This document shows, piece after piece, positions 15,389 through 22,035 of a stretch of 26,777 nucleotides of DNA. This DNA is from a virus. Where the stretch lies: IMG/VR virus record IMGVR_UViG_3300042460_000140, positions 1 to 26,777 of that record, one strand, 5' to 3'. How positions within the stretch are numbered: position 1 is the stretch's first letter; each line of letters opens with the position of its first letter. The notes under the pieces are model-generated. The model was given only the letters and a program-made list of their open reading frames with translations. It ran no database searches and had not been told where the DNA came from. A program made the translations under genes and the position numbers.

Positions 15389-16984
15389 ATGGCTACCGGA
15401 TACGAAGACCTAATCCCTGTTTCTGGGTATGAAGACCTCATACCTAAAACGCCTGGTTTTATGACGCAGCTAGGCCGAGGCGCAGCGTCCTTGGCTGACG
15501 TTACGCTTGGCAGCGTAATCCCTGGCGCAGTGCAGTTTGGAGCTTATCCATTAGCCCGAATGGGCCGGTCGCCAGAAGAAGCACAGGCAGCGGCAAAGAG
15601 AATTGCCGCGCCTTTTGAACAGCCGTTTGGTAAGGCATTTGGTGTTACTGAAACGCCGCAGTACCAACAGGAAAGTAGCCGTCAACTGATGGACTTCATT
15701 GGGCAAAATTTTCAGAAGGGCGCTAAATTTATTTCTGAAAAAACAGGCTTGCCCCAGGCTGACATCGAAAATATGCTGGGCAGCGCCACTGTTGCAGCGC
15801 CTAAAGTTGTTCAAGCTGCGCGGCCCTATGTTGCGCCGGTCATGCAGCAAGCCGCCATTGGCGCAAGACTACCCTTTGCCGACCGACTCCAAGCAAGAGC
15901 AGAAGCGGCCTCACTAAAAGACTACGCCCGTGGCCCTCAGATTGATGCTGCAGCTAACGCGCAGCGGCTCAAGATCGCCATCAACCCAACTGAAATTGAG
16001 CCGTCTGCCTCTTCTAGGCTTTACTCGGCTATGGCCGGGCCGCGAGGTCCAGAAGCATTAGCTAACGCTAACCGAAATCAAGTCAGAAACGTGGCGCTTA
16101 ATGAGATGGATTTGCCGCCCACAACGCAACTTGATGGCCCAGCGGCTTTTAATGTGGCGCGCGCCAATGTGTCTAAACCCTATGACCAGGTTAAAGAACT
16201 CCCAATACAGCAGGCCAATGACGCAATGATCCAGCGTCTGGAAGGTATGCGCGCGGACCTAGATGTTATTGGCGCTAAAGACTTTGCACCTGCCATCAAC
16301 AAGATTGTCGATGATGCAATTGCAAAAACTCAAACCGGCTTGACTGGCGAATCGCTGCTAAAAAATATCCGTGTGTTGCGCGAACGCGCAAGAAAAACGT
16401 ACAACAATAAATCCTCAAGCATTGAGTCGTTAGACATTGCAGACACCAACCTTAAAGTAGCGACTGAGCTGGAGTCGATGATTGAAAACAGCATCACGAA
16501 TCCAAAACTTTTAGGTGAGTTTCGTGACGCACGTCAAAAGATGGCGCGCACGTATGCGTATGAGGGCGCTACTGATTTCAATACGGGCATGGTAGATGTT
16601 GGGAAGCTGGCGCGCATTACGGCCAAAGACAGCAACTTAACTGGCGACATCGCCGCGCTTGGAAAAATTGCCGGTAACTTCCCTGACGTTTTTACAACGC
16701 AAGCCGCATCAAAATTTTATGACCTGCCTCGACTCAGTAGGTCTGGTTTAGGGGGCGGCGCAGGCGCGCTACTTGGCTCAAACTTTGGCTTAACTGGGTC
16801 TATTGTTGGCGGTTTGTTGGGCGGCGCCGCAGGCGAACTCGGTGGGAAAATGGCCGCTAGTCGCATGACAAACCCAAGCTACCAAGCTGGGCTAAAACTA
16901 AACGATATGCGTATACCCGTCAACCAAAAAATTCTTTCGCCAGAGCAAGAGGAGCTTTTGAGGCTGGGAAGACTTAACCGATAA
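15389..16984 (+). CDS. Putative ejection / internal virion protein 3
   Basis: A 531-residue protein. The N-terminus has two close copies of a heptad GYEDLIP (residues 4-10 and 13-19), followed by GFMTQLGRGAASLADVTLGSVIPGAVQFGAYPLARMG, a hydrophobic stretch. Helical regions with Ala and Gln and a segment like DARQKMARTYAYEGATDFNTGMVDVGKLARITAK follow. Near the end is an Ala/Gly-rich potential membrane-active segment (GGGAGALLGSNFGLTGSIVGGLLGGAAGELGG). This is the last and longest of the three ejection-type proteins, the usual position for the protein that spans the envelope channel. The ATG follows directly on the previous TAA with no separate ribosome binding site, so it is coupled. No peptidase or transglycosylase motif was found. 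Function inferred. Confidence 0.7.
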   Translation: MATGYEDLIPVSGYEDLIPKTPGFMTQLGRGAASLADVTLGSVIPGAVQFGAYPLARMGRSPEEAQAAAKRIAAPFEQPFGKAFGVTETPQYQQESSRQLMDFIGQNFQKGAKFISEKTGLPQADIENMLGSATVAAPKVVQAARPYVAPVMQQAAIGARLPFADRLQARAEAASLKDYARGPQIDAAANAQRLKIAINPTEIEPSASSRLYSAMAGPRGPEALANANRNQVRNVALNEMDLPPTTQLDGPAAFNVARANVSKPYDQVKELPIQQANDAMIQRLEGMRADLDVIGAKDFAPAINKIVDDAIAKTQTGLTGESLLKNIRVLRERARKTYNNKSSSIESLDIADTNLKVATELESMIENSITNPKLLGEFRDARQKMARTYAYEGATDFNTGMVDVGKLARITAKDSNLTGDIAALGKIAGNFPDVFTTQAASKFYDLPRLSRSGLGGGAGALLGSNFGLTGSIVGGLLGGAAGELGGKMAASRMTNPSYQAGLKLNDMRIPVNQKILSPEQEELLRLGRLNR

Positions 16985-17001
16985 CTTTTAAAGGAACCAC
17001 A

Positions 17002-17319
17002 ATGAGCAAGCTATTTCGAGACGACAACGGGCAACTGACTACCTTTGGTGCGCTTGGCACCACCCAAGTGATGACGGTCACAACTAGCAGTGTGCAGTCC
17101 ACAGCAGTAGGTGCTGGAGTCACCATGCTGCGCCTGGTAAACAGCGGGGGTGTGCATTTACACTTTGCCATTGGAGCCAACCCAACAGCCAGCCTGACCA
17201 CCTCTCCCATGCTGCCAACCAACGCTGTTGAGTACGTTGCCTGCGCGGGTGGTGACAAGGTGGCTGTCATTCGCAGCGGTGTCACTGGCACCGATATCTC
17301 AATCACGCAGATTTCGTAA
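17002..17319 (+). CDS. Small virion-type protein at the end of the structural operon
   Basis: A 105-residue Thr/Val/Gly-rich beta-type protein, KLFRDDNGQLTTFGALGTTQVMTVTTSSVQSTAVG then RLVNSGGVHLHFAIGANPTA and a C-terminal VAVIRSGVTGTDISITQIS. The segment with NSGGVHLHFAIGANPTAT is a common small phage protein pattern that resembles a cement or head-surface protein. AAAGGA upstream of ATG 17002 is a good ribosome binding site. It is the last gene of the rightward structural block and overlaps the leftward 17299-17463 gene by 21 bp at the 3' ends. Role unknown. Confidence 0.75.
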   Translation: MSKLFRDDNGQLTTFGALGTTQVMTVTTSSVQSTAVGAGVTMLRLVNSGGVHLHFAIGANPTASLTTSPMLPTNAVEYVACAGGDKVAVIRSGVTGTDISITQIS

Positions 17320-17463
17320 TCGGTATGCTGCTATGGCGTCCTTGAGGTCGCCGCGCAGTTGCTCAAGCTGGTCCTGCTGCTGCTGCAACTTTAGGTAGAC
17401 CTCAAGCGCAAATTTATCGAGCGTCTGGCGATCCCAGGCTGCGAAATTCGGTAGATCGTTCAA
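17299..17463 (-). CDS. Small coiled-coil protein, TTG start, end of leftward operon
   Basis: A 54-residue helical protein, MNDLPNFAAWDRQTLDKFALEV then a Gln-rich coiled coil (YLKLQQQQDQLEQLRGDLKDAI) ending RLRNLRD. The TTG at 17463 is preceded by AAGGA at a good distance, which decides this start. The gene overlaps the end of its upstream neighbour by 50 bp and the end of the rightward structural gene by 21 bp. It is too short for most gene finders. The coiled coil suggests a small dimeric accessory or regulatory protein; nothing more can be said from sequence. Confidence 0.6.
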   Translation of the reverse strand: MNDLPNFAAWDRQTLDKFALEVYLKLQQQQDQLEQLRGDLKDAIAAYRLRNLRD

Positions 17464-17593
17464 CTTGGTTCCTTATCCACTGTGGGCCTAAACGTATCAG
17501 TGCAATACGCTGGCGCTGGGTTAGCTTGATTGAGTAGACCACAGACAGTGGCTCACCTACACGCTTGGCTTTGTCGATGCGTTTGTCTCTCAT
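17414..17593 (-). CDS. Small basic protein of unknown function
   Basis: A 59-residue basic protein (MRDKRIDKAKRVGEPLSVVYSIKLTQRQRIALIRLGPQWIRNQVE...). A segment of the type LTQRQRIALIRLGPQWIRNQVE suggests a short helix-turn-helix or nucleic-acid-binding piece, but this is not strong. The ATG at 17593 overlaps the stop of the gene before (ATGA), with AGGAAG inside the preceding gene as ribosome binding site. A longer start at 17620 is possible but gives no overlap. It lies within the leftward accessory chain. Function unknown. Confidence 0.6.
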   Translation of the reverse strand: MRDKRIDKAKRVGEPLSVVYSIKLTQRQRIALIRLGPQWIRNQVERSTEFRSLGSPDAR

Positions 17594-17835
17594 AGCCGCT
17601 TCCTGGGCAGCGGCGCCCAATACTGCCAGAACTGCGTCTCGCCCACCTTGTAGATGTAGTGTCCCATTGTGGCAACACCAGACCGTCCTAATAACAGCAC
17701 CTTGACACCTTGCGGTGTCTGATCGTCAATAGGCATCCAGAAGTAGTCTTGTGCCACTGCTGCCGTGAAGGTGCTGTCCAGCCGGAACTTCTGCTCATGC
17801 TTGAAACGCTCAAACTCTTCGTCTTCAGTAACCAT
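17590..17835 (-). CDS. DUF551-like small phage protein
   Basis: An 81-residue protein with the layout of DUF551 proteins found in phages: YFWMPIDDQTPQGVKVLLLGRSG (the W-x-P..D..P..G..VL motif), a central GHYIYKVGETQFW, and the closing WAPLPRKRL (the family often ends W.PLP). Function is not known, although such proteins are very common in phage accessory regions. AAGGAG lies upstream of ATG 17835. It overlaps the previous gene by 11 bp and the following one by four. Confidence 0.72.
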   Translation of the reverse strand: MVTEDEEFERFKHEQKFRLDSTFTAAVAQDYFWMPIDDQTPQGVKVLLLGRSGVATMGHYIYKVGETQFWQYWAPLPRKRL

Positions 17836-18160
17836 TGCGCTCCTTCAGTTGAGCTTCCACGGATTTTGCATATCTCACATAGTTGCCATCTCGATAATTC
17901 AAATCTTTTCCATAAAGTTCACGAATCTCGTCCTCATCCAGTCCCTGCCACGGGCGCTGTGCTGCGGGTGGGCTTCTGTGCATTAACGGTTCTCCGTCTT
18001 CATCAAAATACACTTCCCGCAAAATCCATGCGCTAATCACCGACTCATGCTCTGGCTGTGCCAATGCGGTGTTCAACGCATCAATTACAGCTTCCGCACC
18101 TAAGCGCCGGGTCATCAAAAACTCCAGCGCCTGCTGCGCAACTTGTCTTAGTTCAGTCAT
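17825..18160 (-). CDS. Small conserved phage accessory protein
   Basis: A 111-residue protein with a helical first half (MTELRQVAQQALEFLMTRRLGAEAVIDALNTAL), a short strand region (SAWILREVYFDEDGEPLMHRSPP) and RPWQGLDEDEIRELYGKDLNYRDGNYVRYAKSVEAQLKERN. The WQGLDEDEI segment occurs in many small phage proteins of unknown function. AAAGGAGGGG is a strong ribosome binding site for ATG 18160, and the start overlaps the previous stop (ATGA). No catalytic or membrane features. Function unknown. Confidence 0.78.
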   Translation of the reverse strand: MTELRQVAQQALEFLMTRRLGAEAVIDALNTALAQPEHESVISAWILREVYFDEDGEPLMHRSPPAAQRPWQGLDEDEIRELYGKDLNYRDGNYVRYAKSVEAQLKERNGY

Positions 18161-18399
18161 GTCCCCTCCTTTATGTTGTGTGCGGCTTCGACGCCTCGGG
18201 CAAACTCCATCAATGCGCCATCATGTTCCATCGGTATGGTGCTTGGCATCATGTTGCCGATTGTGGTTGCGGTCAGCGGCTTGCGCTGTGCTGCCTTCTT
18301 GCCGTCTGCAAACCCTCGCTGGTACACAATCGACAGCGTGTCTGCCTCATCGGTCAGCTTGTCCTGCGTTGCTTGGCGCTTTGATTCAAATCCTGTCAT
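18157..18399 (-). CDS. Small accessory protein of unknown function
   Basis: An 80-residue protein, MTGFESKRQATQDKLTDEADTLSIVYQRGFADGKKAAQRK and a C-terminal HDGALMEFARGVEAAHNIKEG. Polar and helical, with the pattern YQRGFADGKKA common in small phage proteins. ATG 18399 is chosen over an in-frame GTG at 18402 because GAGGGG is five bases upstream of the ATG but only two bases from the GTG. The ATG shares one base with the previous stop (TGATG), and its stop overlaps the next start (ATGA). Function unknown. Confidence 0.72.
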   Translation of the reverse strand: MTGFESKRQATQDKLTDEADTLSIVYQRGFADGKKAAQRKPLTATTIGNMMPSTIPMEHDGALMEFARGVEAAHNIKEGT

Positions 18400-18713
18400 C
18401 ACATCCCCTCATCGGCCAGTGCTTCGGCCACAAGCAACAAAAACACATAGCGATCATTTGGCGACAGCGCGTGTAAATCTCCGTCACTGTGCAGCGCCAA
18501 ACGAGCAAACCAGCAAGTTCCGGTCAGAGGCAGGCCAAGTGCATAGTTCCGTACCTCCGTGCTGATCGGGCCATATTGAAGGTGGGCGTCTGCCGGGTGG
18601 ATGCGGTAGTTGAACTTTGGAACAAAATGGATACCAGCAACGCCGCTCCATACTCCTTTCCATTCCGCTTCAATCCTCGCCCCACGGGCGGCAGCAAATA
18701 ACAGGCGGCTCAT
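18399..18713 (-). CDS. Small conserved phage protein of unknown function
   Basis: A 104-residue protein containing ARIEAEWKGVWSGVAGIHFVPKFNYRIHPADAHLQYGPISTEVRNYALG, an aromatic and His-rich stretch that recurs in small phage accessory proteins, then a short helical C-terminus (DRYVFLLLVAEALADEGM). No known catalytic motif is recognised. It overlaps the previous gene by four bases (ATGA) and ends with a stop that feeds the next start. The ribosome binding site is weak, so coupling probably drives translation. Role unknown. Confidence 0.75.
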   Translation of the reverse strand: MSRLLFAAARGARIEAEWKGVWSGVAGIHFVPKFNYRIHPADAHLQYGPISTEVRNYALGLPLTGTCWFARLALHSDGDLHALSPNDRYVFLLLVAEALADEGM

Positions 18714-18829
18714 GTCAAATACCCCGCAAAAAAGGACAGCGCCACTAGCGCCACCAGCGCGAGGACAATCGCCAAGGCGGTGTCGAGCCAGCCGTAGGCA
18801 AATAAATCTTCAACATCGTCGTCTTTCAT
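18710..18829 (-). CDS. Tiny one-pass membrane protein
   Basis: A 39-residue protein, MKDDDVEDLFAYGWLDTA followed by a single membrane-spanning segment (LAIVLALVALVALSFFAGYL) and a final Thr. It has an excellent ribosome binding site (AAAGGAG, eight bases before ATG 18829) and four-base overlaps with both neighbours, which strongly supports translation despite its small size. An acidic, presumably cytoplasmic start followed by a membrane anchor fits a small phage inner-membrane effector, for example of superinfection exclusion or host takeover. Function is only inferred. Confidence 0.72.
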   Translation of the reverse strand: MKDDDVEDLFAYGWLDTALAIVLALVALVALSFFAGYLT

Positions 18830-19053
18830 TTCAGTTCTCCTTTAGCTATAGCGGCACGGGCAATCATGTTCCCGTCGCTGTTGCCGTAGTGTTCGCCGTT
18901 CCCCAGTCGTGCCAGCTTCTCCAACGCCGCTACCAACTCCTGATTCACCTCATGCAACCGACGCAGTTCTGCAGCGGCTTTGCACATTCCTGTGTAGCTG
19001 ATTTCTCCGCAATCAAGTCGATCAGCCAGCCGCAGGGCTTCTGGATGTGTCAT
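18826..19053 (-). CDS. Small conserved phage accessory protein
   Basis: A 75-residue helical protein, MTHPEALRLADRLDCGEISYTGMCKAAAELRRLHEVNQELVAALEKLARL then a GNSDGNMIARAAIAKGELK tail. The layout MT.PEALRLAD.L ... AAAELRRLHEVNQELV.AL is a well-known recurrent small phage protein of unknown function. GAGGGAAGC precedes ATG 19053 and both ends overlap neighbours by four bases. It may act as a coiled-coil dimer. No catalytic residues. Confidence 0.8.
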   Translation of the reverse strand: MTHPEALRLADRLDCGEISYTGMCKAAAELRRLHEVNQELVAALEKLARLGNGEHYGNSDGNMIARAAIAKGELK

Positions 19054-19271
19054 GCTTCCCTCGCTTTCAGCATGGCGTCTGCCATTTCGTATGCGCGTTT
19101 AGCCGTCACATCAAAATTGTCGGAATGTACGCCTCCAACCAATTCCGACTGCATAGCCTTCGCCGCGAAGTAATCCCTCAAGGTCATGCCTTCGCTGTAG
19201 CCCGTGGACATTGGCACAATCGCGCCGTAATTGGAAGTGGGATAAGCTGGGCCTCCTGTGTTTGTTGTCAT
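19050..19271 (-). CDS. Small conserved phage accessory protein (GMTLRDYFAAKAM type)
   Basis: A 73-residue protein, TTNTGGPAYPTSNYG, then GYSEGMTLRDYFAAKAMQSELVGGVHSD, then AKRAYEMADAMLKAREA. The GGPA.P ... GMTLRDYFAAKAM ... AY..ADAMLKARE pattern is one of the commonest small phage proteins with no known function. GGGGGA is a good ribosome binding site for ATG 19271. Overlaps of four bases link it to the genes on both sides, indicating coupled translation. Confidence 0.85.
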   Translation of the reverse strand: MTTNTGGPAYPTSNYGAIVPMSTGYSEGMTLRDYFAAKAMQSELVGGVHSDNFDVTAKRAYEMADAMLKAREA

Positions 19272-19531
19272 GTCCGATTCCCCCTGCTAGGCAGACTAAA
19301 CGCTTTCAGACTTCCTGCCCGTGGAACCTGCCGCATACTGTCGCCGTCACCCGAACGGTACACTGGTCGCTGCCACAAGTCGTTCTCAGCCTGTTTAACT
19401 TCGCCGGGTTGCTTCTGCCTCTCCACGTACTCGCCCATGATTACCTTGGTCTTCTTCTGCAACTCTATGCTTGCGGGGCGCACCATGTGGGTTGGTGTGC
19501 GGTTTACTTTGATTTCGTCCAATATGCTCAT
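19268..19531 (-). CDS. Small accessory protein of unknown function
   Basis: An 87-residue polar, basic protein, SILDEIKVNRTPTHMVRPASIELQKKTKVIMGEYVERQKQPGEVKQAENDLWQRPVYRSGD then a proline/Gly/Ser-rich tail with PSRGNRT. I do not recognise the family. GGAGAAAC precedes ATG 19531, and four-base overlaps tie it into the leftward gene chain, which is the main support that it is real. No membrane segments or motifs are seen. Confidence 0.68.
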   Translation of the reverse strand: MSILDEIKVNRTPTHMVRPASIELQKKTKVIMGEYVERQKQPGEVKQAENDLWQRPVYRSGDGDSMRQVPRAGSLKAFSLPSRGNRT

Positions 19532-19728
19532 GTTTGTTTCTCCGCGTCTGCTAAAAATTTACGTAACCGTTTGATTCGGGCGTCCTCATAAGACACCACG
19601 CTGTTGGCGTACTCCACAGCACTCTGGGCCTCCAGGCGGTGCAGCTCAGCATCAGCCAGTTCAGCAGCCGCCATCTCCACAGGCGTCAGGCGCCTGATGA
19701 TTCGTTTTAGTTGTTGCGTAATGCTCAC
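19528..19728 (-). CDS. Small helical protein, GTG start
   Basis: A 66-residue helical protein (SITQQLKRIIRRLTPVEMAAAELADAELHRLEAQSAVEYANSVVSYEDARIKRLRKFLAD). The stretch PVEMAAAELADAELHRLEAQSAVEYA recurs in many small phage proteins of unknown function and forms a long coiled-coil-prone helix. The start is a GTG at 19728 with AAGGA at a correct distance, and it overlaps the stop of the gene before. The stop overlaps the next start. Role unknown. Confidence 0.75.
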   Translation of the reverse strand: MSITQQLKRIIRRLTPVEMAAAELADAELHRLEAQSAVEYANSVVSYEDARIKRLRKFLADAEKQT

Positions 19729-19913
19729 GGTCTTTTTCCTTCTTTCATTATTTCCATCCGCTCTCGGTTAGTCCGCAGTGTGCAGTAGCGTTGGTGAATT
19801 CGCTCCAGCATGGACACCCTACGGTGTTGGGTGCGCTCCTCATCCAGCAGGGCCAACAGGTCGGCCTCGCTATAAGAGTTCAGCTCAATTTGAAATTTGC
19901 GCCAGCTCAGCAA
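19725..19913 (-). CDS. Small helical protein, probably TTG start
   Basis: A 62-residue protein, MLSWRKFQIELNSYSEADLLALLDEERTQHRRVSMLERIHQRYCTLRTNRERMEIMKEGKRP. The RVSMLERIHQRYCTLRTNRERMEIMK segment is a basic helix seen in small phage proteins. The frame stays open to 19997, but a start there would overlap the 19885-20049 gene by 113 bp. The TTG at 19913 has GGAG seven bases upstream and limits the overlap to 29 bp, so it is preferred. Function unknown. Confidence 0.62.
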   Translation of the reverse strand: MLSWRKFQIELNSYSEADLLALLDEERTQHRRVSMLERIHQRYCTLRTNRERMEIMKEGKRP

Positions 19914-20049
19914 TTCGTCTCTCCAGATCAGCAATGTGTGCTGTAACTTTGTTGTAGGCCCGAGCCGCGCTGTTGTGCGTCCGGGTGCGTATCGCAAGCT
20001 CAGCCTGGGCTGCTCTAAGTCTTGCTCTAAGTTGTGTGATTCGATTCAC
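19885..20049 (-). CDS. Small coiled-coil protein after the helicase, GTG start
   Basis: A 54-residue all-helical protein, MNRITQLRARLRAAQAELAIRTRTHNSAARAY then NKVTAHIADLERRIAELAQISN: two amphipathic helices with heptad-like leucine and isoleucine spacing. The GTG at 20049 overlaps the helicase TGA (GTGA), so it is probably translated only after the helicase. Below the 60-residue cut-off, but fits the gapless chain precisely. It may be a helicase partner or unrelated; no evidence favours either. Confidence 0.65.
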   Translation of the reverse strand: MNRITQLRARLRAAQAELAIRTRTHNSAARAYNKVTAHIADLERRIAELAQISN

Positions 20050-21326
20050 TTTAATGCCTCCAGTGCAATGTCAGAAATAGCGCGTTTATCATGGAGCGCC
20101 GTCCATATCTTTTCGTCTACCGTTTTGTTCGCCACCATGACGTAACACCACACATCGTGCCGCTGGCCGCTGCGGTGCAGGCGCCCAATAGTCTGTTCGT
20201 ACAGTTCCAGCGACCAGGGCAGCGACAAGAAGATGATCTTGCTGCCGCCATGCTGAAGGTTCAGGCCGTGGCCTGCTGACTTAGGGTGCGCCAGCAGCAG
20301 CTCGACCTTGCCTGCGTTCCATCGTTCGATGGCGTTTGGTTCGTCCAGCGTCACGGCGCGGGGATACCGCCGCTTCAGTTCAGCCAGCTCCTCCCGGTAG
20401 GTGTAGGCGATGATGGTGTTGGCGTGTTGGTTTTCGGCCAGTAGGTCGTCTAGGGCGTCGAACTTGGAAGTGTCAAACCAGACGGTCGAGTCGCCGTACA
20501 CGAACCCGGACGCCATCTGTTGCAGTTTGGCCGTGACTACGCCAGCGTTGACGGCCACCGCCTGGGCGTCGGGGAACTGCGCCACAAACTCCTTTTTCAT
20601 CTGGTCGTAGGGTTTGCGGTCAACAAGGTCAAACCGCACCGGCACAGTGTGCAACTCAGGCAGCTTGTCCTTGTACTCGCCCGGCTCCAGCACGAACGTG
20701 GCTGGCTTGATACGCTCCATGACCTTCTCAAGCGCGCCTGGGCGCGGCTCCCATTGGTTGAACTCTTTGTTGACCAGGTAGAAGTACTGCTGCTGGAACG
20801 CGCCCTTGGCCCGGCCCAGCAGCGACTGATCGACAATCTTGCACTGGCCGAACACGTCCTCCAGGCCGTTGCTGGTGAACGAACCTGTCAGCCCCCACCG
20901 TACTTGGCAGGTCAGCATCTTGTTGAGCGCCTTGAACCTGGCGCCGCTAGGGTTCTTGAGCCGGGTCAGTTCGTCAAATACGATTCCGTCAAAGCTCAGA
21001 GAGGGCAGGGACTGCAAATTGTCGTAGTTGGTCACTACCACATCACAGTCAGATTTAAACGCAGCCTCGCGCTGTTTAGGCGTCCCTACGGCCACACTAA
21101 TACGCAGCCCCGGCGCCCACAGCCGGGCCTCGGTCGGCCAGACGCTGACGGCCACCCGTTTAGGGGCCAGCACTAGGAACCGGCTGACATGACCCGCGCT
21201 CAGCATGGCCTGCATAGCCGTCAGGGCGATGGCGGTCTTGCCTGCGCCGACCGGCGCCAGTATCATGGCGCGGTCGTTCTCGTACAGGAAGTCAACTGCC
21301 TGTTCTTGATAGGGGCGAAGGTTCAT
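20046..21326 (-). CDS. SNF2-like DEAD/DEAH-box helicase
   Basis: A 426-residue superfamily 2 helicase of the SNF2 type that uses ATP to translocate on or unwind DNA. Motifs appear in order: the Q-like start LRPYQEQAVDFL, Walker A APVGAGKTAIA (Gly27-Thr31), LVLAPKRVA (Ia), VVVTNYDNL, Walker B VFDELTRLKN (Asp118-Glu119), motif III GLTGSF (145-150), a second RecA-like domain with IIAYTYREEL, motif V SAGHGLNLQHGG (350-361) and motif VI QTIGRLHRSGQ (378-388). It is single-domain sized and lacks chromatin-type extensions. Phage SNF2 helicases are often paired with VRR-NUC nucleases; here the VRR-NUC gene lies about 1.4 kb upstream with a cassette between. The start overlaps the transporter stop (ATGA), with AAGG five bases upstream. 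Confidence 0.93.
   Translation of the reverse strand: MNLRPYQEQAVDFLYENDRAMILAPVGAGKTAIALTAMQAMLSAGHVSRFLVLAPKRVAVSVWPTEARLWAPGLRISVAVGTPKQREAAFKSDCDVVVTNYDNLQSLPSLSFDGIVFDELTRLKNPSGARFKALNKMLTCQVRWGLTGSFTSNGLEDVFGQCKIVDQSLLGRAKGAFQQQYFYLVNKEFNQWEPRPGALEKVMERIKPATFVLEPGEYKDKLPELHTVPVRFDLVDRKPYDQMKKEFVAQFPDAQAVAVNAGVVTAKLQQMASGFVYGDSTVWFDTSKFDALDDLLAENQHANTIIAYTYREELAELKRRYPRAVTLDEPNAIERWNAGKVELLLAHPKSAGHGLNLQHGGSKIIFLSLPWSLELYEQTIGRLHRSGQRHDVWCYVMVANKTVDEKIWTALHDKRAISDIALEALK
21284..21308. repeat. Direct repeat copy B: helicase 5' end
   Basis: A 25-bp segment within codons 6-14 of the intact helicase gene, identical to copy A at 22755-22779. Similarity extends to the start codon at 21326 with only synonymous differences. 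With copy A it flanks the DpdA/T-fold-like/YhhQ cassette. Confidence 0.9.
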
Positions 21327-21799
21327 GCTGCCTTACGCCCAATCAACCACGCCCACAAAGCGCCGCCAGCAACCTTGGCCACAAATTGCATGACAACGAT
21401 GTGAGGCATCAGCGCGCCAAACGCGATGGTTGGAAATAGCAGGCTATCAACGGCAGCGCCGGTCATGTTGCTGCCATTGGCGCGAAACATCCACGACCCA
21501 CGCAAACGCGCAAATGTGCCCCAGTCTACAAGCGCTGCTGCGGTAAACGCACACGCTGATGCAACGGCAATCTGACCTGCGGCGGGGTTAAAAATGTACG
21601 TTAGCGCGCCTGTCGCGGAAATAAGCGCGCCCATTTGCCAAATGCGAAGGCGAACATGTAGCCAGTCACGTAGGGCTAGGTCTAAGCCGATCAAAAAGAA
21701 CGCGTTGATTGGGCTTATAGCGGGTCCAAACGCAGTCACGCTAAGGTTGGCAAGCGTCATTGCTATGGCGTAAGCGGAAATTGCGATAGTGAGGTTCAT
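21323..21799 (-). CDS. yhhQ: YhhQ/VUT-family 7-deazaguanine precursor transporter
   Basis: A 158-residue integral membrane protein of the VUT family, whose E. coli member YhhQ imports preQ0. About six membrane segments are visible, beginning IAISAYAIAMTLANLSVTAFG. Family marks are the paired aspartates in FLIGLDLALRDWLH (Asp40, Asp45), the amphipathic FARLRGSWMFRANGSN segment, and NMTGAAVDSLLFPTIAFG (111-128), the usual motif before the last helices. It is shorter than the 221-residue E. coli protein, as phage versions often are. It overlaps the 79-residue gene upstream and the helicase downstream by four bases each. Next to a DpdA-like gene, this suggests uptake of preQ0 or preQ1 for DNA modification. 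Family call is good; substrate is inferred. Confidence 0.8.
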   Translation of the reverse strand: MNLTIAISAYAIAMTLANLSVTAFGPAISPINAFFLIGLDLALRDWLHVRLRIWQMGALISATGALTYIFNPAAGQIAVASACAFTAAALVDWGTFARLRGSWMFRANGSNMTGAAVDSLLFPTIAFGALMPHIVVMQFVAKVAGGALWAWLIGRKAA

Positions 21800-22035
21800 G
21801 GTCTTGTCGTTTCTATAGTGACGCCGTGGTGGTCAGCGATGAGGGTTTGTTTTCCACCAAATCTTTCATGCAGCTCTTCAGCGATCAACTCATGGAAGCC
21901 ACTGTCGTATCGTTTGAATTGCTCAAGAATTTGTTCTACAGGGATTATTTCTTCAGTGGTGATTTGCAATTGGTACTTGACGCGTACGTTGTTGATGGGA
22001 CATGTGCAGAAAAATTCAGCCTTGTATGTGTTCAT
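21796..22035 (-). CDS. Small T-fold-like protein, possibly QueF-related
   Basis: A 79-residue protein lying between the DpdA-like and YhhQ-like genes. YKAEFFCTCPINNVRVKYQLQI has the CP dipeptide (Cys12-Pro13) in the position of the QueF catalytic cysteine. PVEQILEQFKRYDSGFHE resembles the QueF VESKSLK...FR...FHE segment, ending in Glu49, the equivalent of the 7-deazaguanine-binding glutamate. GKQTLIADHHGVTIETTRP could close the T-fold. The Cys-to-Glu spacing (37) is near that of B. subtilis QueF (42), but the catalytic aspartate seven residues after the cysteine is missing. It may therefore be a degenerate or binding-only T-fold protein rather than a reductase. ATG 22035 overlaps the DpdA end by 20 bp; a longer frame to 22179 is a shadow of it. 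Function is a hypothesis. Confidence 0.62.
   Translation of the reverse strand: MNTYKAEFFCTCPINNVRVKYQLQITTEEIIPVEQILEQFKRYDSGFHELIAEELHERFGGKQTLIADHHGVTIETTRP

Noticed and set aside
18610-19574. Plus-strand frames of 187 and 175 codons in the accessory region
   Set aside because: The minus-strand genes have ribosome binding sites, ATGA overlaps and known phage-protein motifs; the plus frames run across several of them and resemble nothing.
20520-21176. Plus-strand frame of 218 codons opposite the helicase
   Set aside because: The minus strand carries all helicase motifs in order; this frame is its shadow.
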